Positions 37,823 through 46,598 of a DNA stretch of 64,000 nt are shown here, piece after piece. The notes below the pieces were generated by a model. It was given only the letters and a program-made list of their open reading frames with translations. It did no database searches and was not told where the DNA came from. Both the position numbers and the translations under genes were made by a program. Source of the stretch: Cellvibrio sp. PSBB023 (GTDB lineage Bacteria; Pseudomonadota; Gammaproteobacteria; Pseudomonadales; Cellvibrionaceae); assembly GCF_002007605.1 (NCBI RefSeq), contig NZ_CP019799.1:2108001-2172000 (forward strand), written 5' to 3'. The number at the start of each line of letters is the position of its first letter. The stretch's first letter is position 1.

Positions 37823-37993
37823 ATGTGGCAAGAGATAATTGTAGGTGTCTGTGTGTTGGCCGCCGTGATTTTCCTGGCACGCCGCTGGATATTTCCCTCT
37901 GCCAAAAAATCGGCAGGCTGCGGTGGTTGCGGCGGCTGTGATAAAACCAGCGCTTCCAGTTGCAACAATCCCACCGAGAAAACATCACATTGA
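37823..37993 (+). CDS. FeoB-associated Cys-rich membrane protein
   Basis: A 56-residue protein with one membrane helix (EIIVGVCVLAAVIFLARRW) followed by a short cytosolic tail with a Cys cluster (CGGCGGC, then another Cys). It starts 21 bases after feoB and has AGGGGG upstream. Such small proteins take the third place of feo operons in bacteria that lack FeoC. A role in iron binding or FeoB assembly is inferred. Confidence 0.8.
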   Translation: MWQEIIVGVCVLAAVIFLARRWIFPSAKKSAGCGGCGGCDKTSASSCNNPTEKTSH

Positions 37994-38008
37994 TGTAACG
38001 GGCGCGAT

Positions 38009-39673
38009 CTACCGCGCCCTACACTCACTCAGCATATCCAGCGGTGCTTTATAAACTGCCGTATCTATATTCATTAATCCCAACAAGGTATGAAATAAAT
38101 TATCTTGCGAATAGTCCTGCGAGGCATGTGCAATCAAGCACTGACGATCTATGTGGTTATCGCGTTCAAAACCGGGAGAGAACCAAAAGAAAAACGGGAC
38201 GTGTTTTTGTGCCGTGGGAGCGATCATATAGGGCATGCCGTGCAGATAGAGGCCATTTTCCCCCAGGGATTCACCGTGATCAGAAAGATACACCATGGCC
38301 GTGTTGTAATAGCCAGACTGTGATTCCAGCCATTGAATAGTGCGCACTAAAAATTGATCGGTGTAGTGAATGGTATTATCGAACGCATTCACAACCTCTT
38401 CACGACTACATTCCTGTAATTGATTGGTATGGCATGCAGGTGTAAATACCTCTGCACTTTCCGGGTAGCGATGATAATAGTCCGGGCCATGGCTGCCTTT
38501 TTGGTGTAATACAATCACTTTATGCCCTATACCCTGAGCTGGCATAAGCCCGACTTTCTGTTCCAGTTCGTGCAACAACACATTATCAAAACATTCGCGC
38601 TTATTGCACAGATCCAGCAGGGTGAGTGCGCGCATATCTTCATAGGCAACACGATCACAGGTTCCTTTGCAGCCAGAATTATTATCGCGCCATAAAACGG
38701 GTACACCAGCGCGATGTATCACGTCCAGTACCGATTCCTGCTCCTTGGCTTTGCGATCGGAGTAGTCTTTGCGCGGTAATTGCGAAAACATACAAGGCAC
38801 AGAAATGGCTGTTTCTGTACCACAAGATGTAACCGACGGATAATTAATAATAGGTTGTTGTGCCAATAGTGGAGTGGTAGCACGGTCATAGCCATTAATG
38901 GAAAAATGATCTGCCCGTGCCGTCTCGCCCACCACCACAATTAACAATGTCGGTTTGGTTGCTGCCAAACCACGCGCATTTAACTGTGCATCTTCACCGA
39001 TTGGTTTAACAAACTGTGTATCTTTTTCCACAGCATAGGCGATACCCGCATAAATAAAATTTAAGGGATTAGCCATTTGACGCACATCTTTATGGTTGCG
39101 AAAAAACGAGGCAAATTGGCTGGACATACTTAAAATTAATGCAATCGCCAACAGCAACGCGATGCTAATAATTTTTAGCCGGTGCCATATTTCACGCATT
39201 GGTTTCTCATACACAATATGACAACGACCAACAAGAATGGCGGGCAAAACACCTAGCATCAATAAGTAGCCCAATAACTCACGCGATAGCAATGAACTGA
39301 CTTCCTGAACATCAGTCTCCATCAAGTTTTGAATCATGAGTTTATGAATGACAATGCCATAGGCATTCATAAAGTAGGCAGTCGATGCAGCGGAAACCAA
39401 TAGCAGCATCATTAATGGCTTGATGATGTAAGGCAGCATAACCAGTGAGATTACAATAAACGTCAGCAGCCACAATAACAAAGCAAGGCATAACACAAAT
39501 AGCGCGCCGCCAAGTGTAAACACATTAAACAAATGACTTACAGCATGAAAAAAATGCAGATTATCAACAAGCACCATAACGAGTGACCAGAGTGCAGCAA
39601 AGCGAATGCTGGTCATTTGCCAAGTGAAAAAATGTCGCCTGAAGCGATGCAGTGGTTGCACAAGACTATTCAT
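38009..39673 (-). CDS. eptA: Phosphoethanolamine transferase, EptA family
   Basis: A 554-residue inner-membrane enzyme that adds phosphoethanolamine to lipid A and so lowers binding of polymyxin-like peptides. Five N-terminal membrane helices are followed by a periplasmic alkaline-phosphatase-like domain. Motifs are LIVVVGETARADHFSINGY (metal site), TSCGTETAISVPCMFS with the nucleophilic Thr, and YLSDHGESLGENG. Its ATG at 39673 lies inside the end of the PAP2 gene (8-base overlap), so the two are translationally coupled. The in-frame TTG at 39694 is less likely. Confidence 0.92.
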   Translation of the reverse strand: MNSLVQPLHRFRRHFFTWQMTSIRFAALWSLVMVLVDNLHFFHAVSHLFNVFTLGGALFVLCLALLLWLLTFIVISLVMLPYIIKPLMMLLLVSAASTAYFMNAYGIVIHKLMIQNLMETDVQEVSSLLSRELLGYLLMLGVLPAILVGRCHIVYEKPMREIWHRLKIISIALLLAIALILSMSSQFASFFRNHKDVRQMANPLNFIYAGIAYAVEKDTQFVKPIGEDAQLNARGLAATKPTLLIVVVGETARADHFSINGYDRATTPLLAQQPIINYPSVTSCGTETAISVPCMFSQLPRKDYSDRKAKEQESVLDVIHRAGVPVLWRDNNSGCKGTCDRVAYEDMRALTLLDLCNKRECFDNVLLHELEQKVGLMPAQGIGHKVIVLHQKGSHGPDYYHRYPESAEVFTPACHTNQLQECSREEVVNAFDNTIHYTDQFLVRTIQWLESQSGYYNTAMVYLSDHGESLGENGLYLHGMPYMIAPTAQKHVPFFFWFSPGFERDNHIDRQCLIAHASQDYSQDNLFHTLLGLMNIDTAVYKAPLDMLSECRAR

Positions 39674-40424
39674 GATGAAAATTCCCTTTTGCAAACACAG
39701 AATACTGTAAGGATTGATGTGCCGGAGTTAGTAAAAGCCAATACCACAATAATGCAACCAGCCAACACACCAGAAGTGTTGCCAAGTCGTGCGATAAAAA
39801 ATGCGCGCCACGCAATTGTTGTGTGACACCAAATACAACGCCGAACAAAAAAGGTAACGCCAGACCTAGCCAGCGCCACCTTGCCTGCCAATAAAGGCCG
39901 ACAAAATAAAACCCGAACCAAGCGTAGCCTGCGCTGGCATGCCCAGCGGGAAAACAACCATCACCATTGCGAATAACCAATTGCTGCAATAGCGATAAAT
40001 AGCCTATGTCGCCGCCGTAACGGGAAAATTCCCATGGGCAGGATATGGCAAGTGAATGTTTGGCAAAGCTGACCAATGCACTGGCACTGATCGCCGATAA
40101 AAAAAGATACCCAATAACTCTACGCCAAGGGCGCAAGTGAAAAAAATAAAAACTGCCGAGCCAGGCAAAGACAACAATGAGTGCCAATAAAATAGAAAGG
40201 TGTTTACCGCCTTCATGTAACACTGCACTGAGCAACCAATGATTGCGCAGCGACCATCGATTGCCTTCCTGCATAAAAATATAATCAGCAATACGGCTAT
40301 CCCATGAAAACCAGTGGCCGACTAATAACAGCACCGTAAATAATAACAGCGGATACACAAGGTGATACCGCCAAAAGCGATGTACCGATGTGCCGTTTTT
40401 CACCGCGAAAAACAAAGCTGCCAT
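39666..40424 (-). CDS. PAP2-family membrane phosphatase
   Basis: A 252-residue phosphatase with about six membrane helices. Motif C1 appears as KHSLAISCPWEFSRYGG, with Cys-Pro-Trp where many members have Arg-Pro; motif C2 is CFPAGHASAGY; motif C3 is RGAHFLSHDLA with the nucleophilic His and partner Asp. LpxE-like members remove lipid A phosphates, others act on undecaprenyl pyrophosphate or phosphatidyl phosphates. Coupling to eptA suggests that it acts on lipid A or recycles lipid products. A PmrA-like direct repeat precedes it. Confidence 0.88.
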   Translation of the reverse strand: MAALFFAVKNGTSVHRFWRYHLVYPLLLFTVLLLVGHWFSWDSRIADYIFMQEGNRWSLRNHWLLSAVLHEGGKHLSILLALIVVFAWLGSFYFFHLRPWRRVIGYLFLSAISASALVSFAKHSLAISCPWEFSRYGGDIGYLSLLQQLVIRNGDGCFPAGHASAGYAWFGFYFVGLYWQARWRWLGLALPFLFGVVFGVTQQLRGAHFLSHDLATLLVCWLVALLWYWLLLTPAHQSLQYSVFAKGNFHHE

Positions 40425-40450
40425 AAACGGCTCCTGAATTATTTCAATTC

Positions 40451-40483
40451 AGTATGGCCGTGTATTCTTAAGGTTTACTTAAG
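40451..40483 (-). promoter_or_regulatory. PmrA-like direct repeat and -10 upstream of pap2-eptA
   Basis: Two CTTAAG hexamers (40467-40472 and 40478-40483) are separated by exactly five bases, matching the YTTAAK-N5-YTTAAK box of PmrA/BasR. Downstream on the minus strand CATACT (40456-40451) is a fair -10, placing the repeat over a poor -35, as in activator-dependent promoters. No pmrAB genes are in the window. Confidence 0.6.
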
Positions 40484-40512
40484 TTGAAAAAATAATGGCG
40501 CTGGAAATGCGA

Positions 40513-41451
40513 TTAATTCGCTAATGCCGCTGAAGACGACGCCGAAGAAAAGGAATACCAATAACGTGGGTTATCAATGGGGGTCGATTTTGGTAGTGAA
40601 GGATTGTTCAGCAGGAATGGCTGACGACCGTCAAGATAAGGCAGGCCATTTTTGACGCGAGGGTGGGACGAAAAAAATTGCTCAAACTCACCAATGTCGA
40701 TAATTTTTTCAAAGCCGGTTTCAATCCGTGCTGCCAGCTCTTCATCCTCCCTGTTGACAAAAAAGTACATAGCGGCGGGGTAACTCAAATACCATTTTGG
40801 CGCAACCATCAAATCATACTGCTGCAAAAATGCCGTTTCATTCGCAATTTCCGTAACGCCGCGCGGGAAATAATCAAACCGTTTAGCCGCCAGCATTTTA
40901 TAGAGTTGCTCTTTACCTACACCTTCGGTTACCTGCAAGCCATTGGCTTTTAATACCAGGCTATCTGGCCATTTGGCGCCCTGCCCGGCCACCAAGGCCT
41001 GTAAATCTTGCAGGGATGTTAACTGCCGGAAACGCGCTTCATCGTCGCGACGAATAACCAGCAGCCGTATACCGATCAACCCTTTGAACAATGGAATACG
41101 AATGGGGCGCAACAGGGTTTCGCGGTGCGTGGAGGTCGCTGTCCAGAGTAGCTTATTGCGGCTATCGGTTTGGCTGAGTTCAATCAACCAGCGCCATTGG
41201 GTAAATTGACGGTCAGAGAAACGCAGTTCAACATTTTCGCCCGGTGCAGTGCTGGCGGCGAGGATCAGACGCAGCAGGTTGACATAGTAATCGTCCTCAC
41301 GTTCCGGGGTGACTGCCTCTACATTGATAACATAGTGACGCGCTGTTGCAGATGAAGCCAGTTGCGCTTCCGGTGCATCAGCTACCTGCGCTACCGCACA
41401 GTACGCGCCCCAGAAAATAACCGTGAGGATATGCCAGCGTGAGCGCAACAT
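40513..41451 (-). CDS. Periplasmic substrate-binding-like protein (SBP_bac_3 type)
   Basis: A 312-residue exported protein with a signal peptide (HILTVIFWGAYCAVA, cleavage probably near QVADA). The body resembles family-3 solute-binding proteins (FKGLIGIRLLVIRRDDEARF, LQVTEGVGKEQLYKMLAAKRFDYFPRG, APKWYLSYPAAMYFFVNREDEELAARIE). No transporter genes are adjacent, so it may act alone as a sensor or scavenger. The C-terminus ends in a Ser/Ala-rich tail. The start at 41451 is preferred over an in-frame upstream ATG. Confidence 0.72.
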   Translation of the reverse strand: MLRSRWHILTVIFWGAYCAVAQVADAPEAQLASSATARHYVINVEAVTPEREDDYYVNLLRLILAASTAPGENVELRFSDRQFTQWRWLIELSQTDSRNKLLWTATSTHRETLLRPIRIPLFKGLIGIRLLVIRRDDEARFRQLTSLQDLQALVAGQGAKWPDSLVLKANGLQVTEGVGKEQLYKMLAAKRFDYFPRGVTEIANETAFLQQYDLMVAPKWYLSYPAAMYFFVNREDEELAARIETGFEKIIDIGEFEQFFSSHPRVKNGLPYLDGRQPFLLNNPSLPKSTPIDNPRYWYSFSSASSSAALAN

Positions 41452-41568
41452 AGATTGATCCACAGAAATCACCTTGCTTGAGATTAGCACAGGGAAATGG
41501 ATGACACCGCTGGAGTTGCTACCGTATAGTCTCGCCTCATCGCAGGACTACATTACGGAACTCGCACC

Positions 41569-42684
41569 ATGCAACAAAAACTGGAAACTCGTACCTTTCT
41601 GCTCTTTTTGCTCATAGTGTCTGTGGGCTTTTTACTGATCCTAAAACCCTTCTTTGGCACTATTTTCTGGGCCTGCGCTATTACTGTTATTTTTTATCCG
41701 CTACAGCAATGGCTGCTGGAGCGATTAAAAGGGCGCACCAATATCAGCGCACTACTCACCCTGACGGCCTGTATTCTTATTGTCGTCTTGCCGGTGACAC
41801 TGTTGATTAGTTCGGTGATTGCCGAGGGCGCCAATGCCTACAAAAAGCTGGAAGCAGGTGAAATCAACCCAGCACAATACATTGAGCAAATACGCACTGC
41901 CTTCCCCGCCGTTCAGGAAACGCTGGATCGCTTTGATGTGGATGTCGCCAAACTCAAGGAAGGTGCGCTGAACCTGTCGATGACGGCGGGTAAATGGGCG
42001 GCACAAAATGCCCTGAGCATTGGCCAAAACACCTTTAAGTTACTGCTGAATACCTGCCTGATGCTCTACCTGACCTTTTTCTTACTACGCGATGGTAATT
42101 ACCTGCTGGAATTGCTGATCCGCGCGCTGCCCTTGGGCGATGCCCGTGAGCGTATGTTGTTCGCCAAATTCGGCGAAGTCACCCGCGCTACCATCAAAGG
42201 CAACCTGGTGATTGCTGTGATCCAGGGCACTCTGGGTGGTCTGATTTTTTGGGTGCTGGGCATTCCCGGTGCGCTGCTCTGGGGGGTGGTGATGGCGGTG
42301 CTATCGCTGATTCCTGCCGTGGGGCCAGCTATTGTCTGGGTGCCGGTATCCATCTATTTATTTGCTACGGGTGACAATGTCAAAGGCATTATCCTGGTTG
42401 CCTTTGGTGCCGGTGTGATTGGCTTGGTCGACAACATACTGCGCCCGATTCTGGTGGGCCGCGACACCAAGTTGCCAGACTATATAGTGCTGCTCTCCAC
42501 CCTCGGCGGGCTGGGATTATTTGGTATCAACGGCTTTGTGGTTGGCCCGCTAGTGGCCGCCTTGTTTATCGCCTTTTGGGGGATTTTTATCCGTGAAGTG
42601 CACATCCTGGCTCCTGATCAGGATGAGGAAGATAAGCAAGAAGTACCGCCCACAACACAATCGAAGCAGGATTCTGCAGTCTGA
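41569..42684 (+). CDS. AI-2E family transporter (PerM-like)
   Basis: A 371-residue inner-membrane protein of the AI-2E/UPF0118 family with about eight membrane segments. Recognisable are FLLILKPFFGTIFWACAITV, the central charged domain to about residue 150, TIKGNLVIAVIQGTLGGLIF, and the C-terminal DNILRPILVGRDTKLPDYIV. Family members are proposed exporters of autoinducer-2 or sodium/proton antiporters; the substrate here is not known. Monocistronic, with an acidic cytosolic tail. Confidence 0.86.
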   Translation: MQQKLETRTFLLFLLIVSVGFLLILKPFFGTIFWACAITVIFYPLQQWLLERLKGRTNISALLTLTACILIVVLPVTLLISSVIAEGANAYKKLEAGEINPAQYIEQIRTAFPAVQETLDRFDVDVAKLKEGALNLSMTAGKWAAQNALSIGQNTFKLLLNTCLMLYLTFFLLRDGNYLLELLIRALPLGDARERMLFAKFGEVTRATIKGNLVIAVIQGTLGGLIFWVLGIPGALLWGVVMAVLSLIPAVGPAIVWVPVSIYLFATGDNVKGIILVAFGAGVIGLVDNILRPILVGRDTKLPDYIVLLSTLGGLGLFGINGFVVGPLVAALFIAFWGIFIREVHILAPDQDEEDKQEVPPTTQSKQDSAV

Positions 42685-42758
42685 TCTGCTAGACTGCCCG
42701 ACCTTTTACGCGGGGATTTGGCTCTGCCTGCCCCTCTATTTACCCAAGAGAATGTTTT

Positions 42759-43379
42759 ATGTCCAAGCAATATAGCAGCGTTGAAGACCTCGTCAGCTAC
42801 GGCATCGGCCGTCAAATGGGCGAGCAATTAGCCAGCAACCCTTTTGATGGTGTATCACCTGAAGCCGTGGCTCAAGGTGTAATTGATGCGCTGAACGGCG
42901 TTGCAATGCCTTACAGCAATGAAGAAATGCAAGCCGCGTTTGAAGAAATCAACACCCGTATGCAGGCGCAAGCCGCTGAAAAGCACAAGGTATTAGCCAG
43001 TGCAGGTGAAGCATTCCTTGCGGAAAATGCCAAAAAAGCGGGCATCACTGTGACTGCGTCTGGCTTGCAATATGAAGTGATTACTCAAGGTTCCGGTGCA
43101 GTGCCAACCGCGACTTCTAAAGTAAAAACCCATTACCACGGTACTTTGATTGACGGCACTGTATTCGACAGTTCTGTGAATCGCGGTCAGCCAATTGATT
43201 TCCCGGTTAACGGTGTTATCGCTGGTTGGACTGAAGCATTGCAATTGATGCCAGTTGGCTCCAAATGGCGTTTGTATGTTCCGCACAACCTTGCTTACGG
43301 TGAGCGCGGTGCAGGTGCGAGTATTGCGCCGTTCTCAACGCTGATTTTTGATGTTGAGTTGATTGATATTGTTGGTTAA
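42759..43379 (+). CDS. fklB: FKBP-type peptidyl-prolyl isomerase (FklB-like)
   Basis: A 206-residue protein with an N-terminal FkpA/Mip-type dimerisation helix region (YGIGRQMGEQLASNPFDGV to about residue 90) and a C-terminal FKBP domain (TSKVKTHYHGTLIDGTVFDSS, PVNGVIAGWTEALQLMPVGS, PHNLAYGERGAG). No signal peptide, so it is cytosolic and most like FklB (FKBP22). It helps protein folding by proline isomerisation. Followed by a repeat element. Confidence 0.92.
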   Translation: MSKQYSSVEDLVSYGIGRQMGEQLASNPFDGVSPEAVAQGVIDALNGVAMPYSNEEMQAAFEEINTRMQAQAAEKHKVLASAGEAFLAENAKKAGITVTASGLQYEVITQGSGAVPTATSKVKTHYHGTLIDGTVFDSSVNRGQPIDFPVNGVIAGWTEALQLMPVGSKWRLYVPHNLAYGERGAGASIAPFSTLIFDVELIDIVG

Positions 43380-43404
43380 TTAATTCGTACCAACGTCGAG
43401 CTCC

Positions 43405-43565
43405 AGCAGGAGTTGCGGAGGTGTTTCCGAGACACGCCGTAAATCCTTCCCTGGAGGCTCGCCGTCGACAGCCGCATTTGTTCCATACAAATTGCGGCAC
43501 TTCCCACATCCGTGTGGGTCGTCCATGTCTCCGACGGTCTCAGAAACACCTCCGCAACTCCTGCT
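43405..43565. repeat. 161-bp inverted-repeat element with nested hairpins
   Basis: Terminal inverted repeats of 28 bases (43405-43432 and 43538-43565), 27 of 28 complementary, enclose a core with further hairpins: 43471-43498 (GCCGCATTTGT / ACAAATTGCGGC, loop TCCAT) and 43503-43518 (CCCACA-TCCG-TGTGGG). The loops share TCC. It contains no gene and lies between fklB and rdgC. The shape suggests a mobile, non-autonomous intergenic repeat of the REP/MITE kind that forms a cruciform or RNA hairpin. Confidence 0.75.
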
Positions 43566-43630
43566 TCATCAGCTTCGATAAGCTTTACAAGCACCCCATT
43601 ATTCACTGTTAATTTGTTAACGGATTTTCC

Positions 43631-44539
43631 ATGTGGTTTAAAAATTTACGTTTGTATCGTCTCACCGAACAGTGGACTATTTCCGCTGAAGAATTAAATG
43701 AAAAGCTTGCCGAATTTTGTTTTAACCCCTGCGGCAACCTGGACCCCATGCGCTATGGCTTTGAGCCACCGCTGGGCCGTCACGGCAGTGAGTTTGTGCA
43801 TGTGACAAATGGCTACATTATGGTTTGCGCCAAGAAACAGGAGAAAATTCTGCCCGGTGGCGTGATCAAAGAACAGTTGGAAGAAAAAGTTCAAGCCATC
43901 AAAGACGCCGAATCGCGCCCGGTTGGTCGCAAAGAGCGCGACACATTAAAAGACGAAATTATTTTTTCGCTGCTGCCGCGTGCCTTTACCCGTTCATCGC
44001 TGGATTACGCCTATATCGCGCCGCAAGAAGGCTTGATTGTGGTGAACTCTTCATCTGCCAAACGTGCGGAAGATTTACTCAGCAAATTACGCGAAGCCTT
44101 GGGCAGCTTGCGCTGTTTACCTATCGCCCCAAAAAATATTCCCACCCAGGTGATGACCCACTGGCTGCGTGAGAGCGAAGCGCCGCACCAGTTTGCACTG
44201 GGCGAAGAAGTAGAATTACAAGCCGCAAAAGATGGCCGGGTCGTGCGCTGTAAAAAGCAGGATTTAACCGCAAGCGAGATCCGCAACCATTTGGAAAGCG
44301 GCATGCATGTAAGCAAAATTGCGTTAGTCTGGAAAGAATCAATCAGCTGCATTATCGATGACCAAGTCGCCGTAAAACGCTTGAAGTTTGAAGATGTGAT
44401 TAGCGATAAAGCCAACGAGCGCAATCCCGAAAGTAAAGCAGAGCAGTTCGATGCTGATTTTGCCATTATGGCGATGGAGTTAAAAAACTTTATCACCGCG
44501 TTACTGGCAGCTTTTGGCGGTGAAGCTGAGCGAGAATAA
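43631..44539 (+). CDS. rdgC: Recombination-associated protein RdgC
   Basis: A 302-residue nucleoid-associated DNA-binding protein that forms a ring around DNA and limits RecA action. The family start MWFKNLRLYRLTEQW, RYGFEPPLGRHG, LPGGVIKEQLEEKV and the SLLPRAFTRSS segment are conserved. Length is normal. It lies directly after the inverted-repeat element with its own promoter region, and converges on a SulP gene. Confidence 0.95.
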   Translation: MWFKNLRLYRLTEQWTISAEELNEKLAEFCFNPCGNLDPMRYGFEPPLGRHGSEFVHVTNGYIMVCAKKQEKILPGGVIKEQLEEKVQAIKDAESRPVGRKERDTLKDEIIFSLLPRAFTRSSLDYAYIAPQEGLIVVNSSSAKRAEDLLSKLREALGSLRCLPIAPKNIPTQVMTHWLRESEAPHQFALGEEVELQAAKDGRVVRCKKQDLTASEIRNHLESGMHVSKIALVWKESISCIIDDQVAVKRLKFEDVISDKANERNPESKAEQFDADFAIMAMELKNFITALLAAFGGEAERE

Positions 44540-44551
44540 TAGTTTTTTAGT

Positions 44552-46288
44552 TTATTGGTCGCGCTCAGCCTGCAACTCGCTCACCACAGCCTTACGCGCC
44601 TCATCAAGAGTTAAGTAAAAACGCAGCACGCCTTTAATCGGTTTGATATGGGCGTGCGCCAGCGTACTCAGCGGCTGCTTGGGAATATCCGTTAGAATTA
44701 ATTCGGTATTATTTTTTTCGCATTTGGTAATTAATTTATCCAGCGCCGACAGACCACCTGCATCTAACAACGACACCTCTTTTAACGACAAAATAATATG
44801 TTGTTGCGCGCTACACAGCGTAGAAAGCTCACCGAACACACGATCTGCCGCCGCAAAAAATAATGGGCCGCTGATACTAAAAGCGCGCCAGTTTTCTGGT
44901 AGCGGTTTATCGCCCTCACCGCTCAAATCATCAACATGTGTCATGGCCGCGATTTCTTTCATAAATAACAGGGCCGCCAACACAATACCGGCAGTAATGG
45001 CAATCACCATATCAAACACCACTGTGAGTGCGAAGCAGGTAATAAACACCCAAATATCGCCGCGCGGTGCCGTTTTCAATAAATGCACAGCCTTGTGTGC
45101 CTCACTCATTCCCCAGGCCACCATCACCAAAAGCGCGGCCATCGCGGGCATAGGCAAATAAGCGAGTAGCGGCGCAAGCACAACCAAACCGAGCAATACC
45201 ACCAAGGCATGAATCATGCCCGCAACCGGCGATTCCGCTCCCGCTTTAATACTCGCGGCTGAACGTGCAAGCGCTGCCGTGGCGGTAATGCCGCCAAAAA
45301 ATGGGGTGATAATATTCGCAATGCCCTGCCCTAATAATTCGCTGTTAGCGCTGTGGCGTTTGCCCGACATGCCATCCAACACCACCGCACACAATAAAGA
45401 TTCAATTGCGCCCAGCATGGCAATGGCAAACGCCGCCGCGAGCAAATCCTGTAACACTCGCCAACTCCATTGAATCGCCTCGCCATTTGCACCGGCTTGC
45501 AACCAAGGCCATTCAAAATGTGGCAATTGCGGCGGAATACCCAAACCGCTTGTGCCATCGGCCAGAGTGTAAGAAAAACGCGAACCGATGGTATCCACAT
45601 CAAAACCAGTTTGATTCAACAGCAAAGCGACCAAGGTACCGATAATAAGTGCAGGCAGGTGTGGCGGGACTGGCAATTTTAATAAAGGCCATAACAACAT
45701 CATGACAAAGGTCACAGCAGCAACAATAAAACTGGGCCAATAAAAATCTGGCAGATGTTGTGCTAACAACCAAAGTTTTTCCAAGTAATGCTCGGGAATT
45801 TGCGTTAACTGCAACCCTAAAAAATCCTTGATTTGCAGAGTTGCAATCACCACCGCAATACCGGCGGTAAATCCGAGCGTTACCGCCTCAGGAATATATT
45901 CAATCAAGCGCCCCAACCGCAGCAGCGCCATCAGCACTAAAATTCCTCCCGCCATCACACTAGCGACCAGCAATCCGCCCAAGCCATATTTTTGCGCGAT
46001 GGGATAAAGGATCACGACAAACGCCGCCGTAGGGCCAGAAATACTAAACCGCGAACCGCCCAGCAACGGAATTAAAAAACCGGCAATGATGGCGGTATAT
46101 AAACCGTATTGCGGCGGCACACCGCTGGCGATGGCGAGTGCCATGGCGAGGGGAATTGCAATAACACCCACGGTAATGCCCGCTAAGAGATCACGGGTGA
46201 AACGTGAGCCAGCATAGGGTTCAGTGATGCACGCTTCGCGCAAGGCATGACCAATACGGAGAGAAAATAAATGGGCTCGGTGGGGCAT
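44552..46288 (-). CDS. SulP-family anion transporter with STAS domain
   Basis: A 578-residue inner-membrane transporter with about 12-14 helices and a C-terminal STAS domain (from about residue 460, IILSLKEVSLLDAGGLSALD). The SulP start is RDLLAGITVGVIAIPLAMALAI and the sequence PQYGLYTAIIAGFLIPLLGGSRFSISGPT follows at residues 58-86. Members carry sulfate, bicarbonate or C4-dicarboxylates. No carbonic anhydrase or sulfur gene lies next to it, so the substrate stays open. An SbtA-type bicarbonate carrier lies 14 kb away. Confidence 0.9.
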   Translation of the reverse strand: MPHRAHLFSLRIGHALREACITEPYAGSRFTRDLLAGITVGVIAIPLAMALAIASGVPPQYGLYTAIIAGFLIPLLGGSRFSISGPTAAFVVILYPIAQKYGLGGLLVASVMAGGILVLMALLRLGRLIEYIPEAVTLGFTAGIAVVIATLQIKDFLGLQLTQIPEHYLEKLWLLAQHLPDFYWPSFIVAAVTFVMMLLWPLLKLPVPPHLPALIIGTLVALLLNQTGFDVDTIGSRFSYTLADGTSGLGIPPQLPHFEWPWLQAGANGEAIQWSWRVLQDLLAAAFAIAMLGAIESLLCAVVLDGMSGKRHSANSELLGQGIANIITPFFGGITATAALARSAASIKAGAESPVAGMIHALVVLLGLVVLAPLLAYLPMPAMAALLVMVAWGMSEAHKAVHLLKTAPRGDIWVFITCFALTVVFDMVIAITAGIVLAALLFMKEIAAMTHVDDLSGEGDKPLPENWRAFSISGPLFFAAADRVFGELSTLCSAQQHIILSLKEVSLLDAGGLSALDKLITKCEKNNTELILTDIPKQPLSTLAHAHIKPIKGVLRFYLTLDEARKAVVSELQAERDQ

Positions 46289-46598
46289 AGGAATCCTTTA
46301 ATGAATCCTTATGAGGACTTTTTATCCTCGCTTTTCGATTTTGGGTTTTGCAAATACCTCGGCAAAACCAACACCAGAAACACAACTCGTCGCTCTTAGT
46401 AACTCGATCTGTATGAATGGCTGTCCATTGTCAGCATAACTGCTGCTAGAGTCAGTGCCATAATTGGTCTGACCCAGTTATTGACCTTATACCTACAAAA
46501 ACCTGAGAATCCATAGGTTTGACTATGTCGCAAATCTTTGCCGGCATCAACTAAGGCTAACTACCTCTGCTGATTCAGGCCACTTAAGGTAGTAAACA
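46289..46598. other. Intergenic region between sulP and the beta-helix gene
   Basis: A 310-base divergent promoter region. The only structure noticed is a 6-bp inverted repeat AAACCT/AGGTTT (46499-46520). No gene, terminator or known operator was recognised. Confidence 0.5.

Noticed and set aside
38000..38019. Hairpin GGGCGCG/CGCGCCC between the feo operon and eptA as a terminator
   Set aside because: The stem overlaps the eptA stop codon and no T-run follows on either strand, so termination is not supported.
40451..40500. CTTAAG palindromes as a chance restriction-site-like repeat
   Set aside because: The exact five-base spacing, the placement before pap2-eptA and a downstream -10 favour a PmrA-type box, so the chance explanation was set aside but not excluded.
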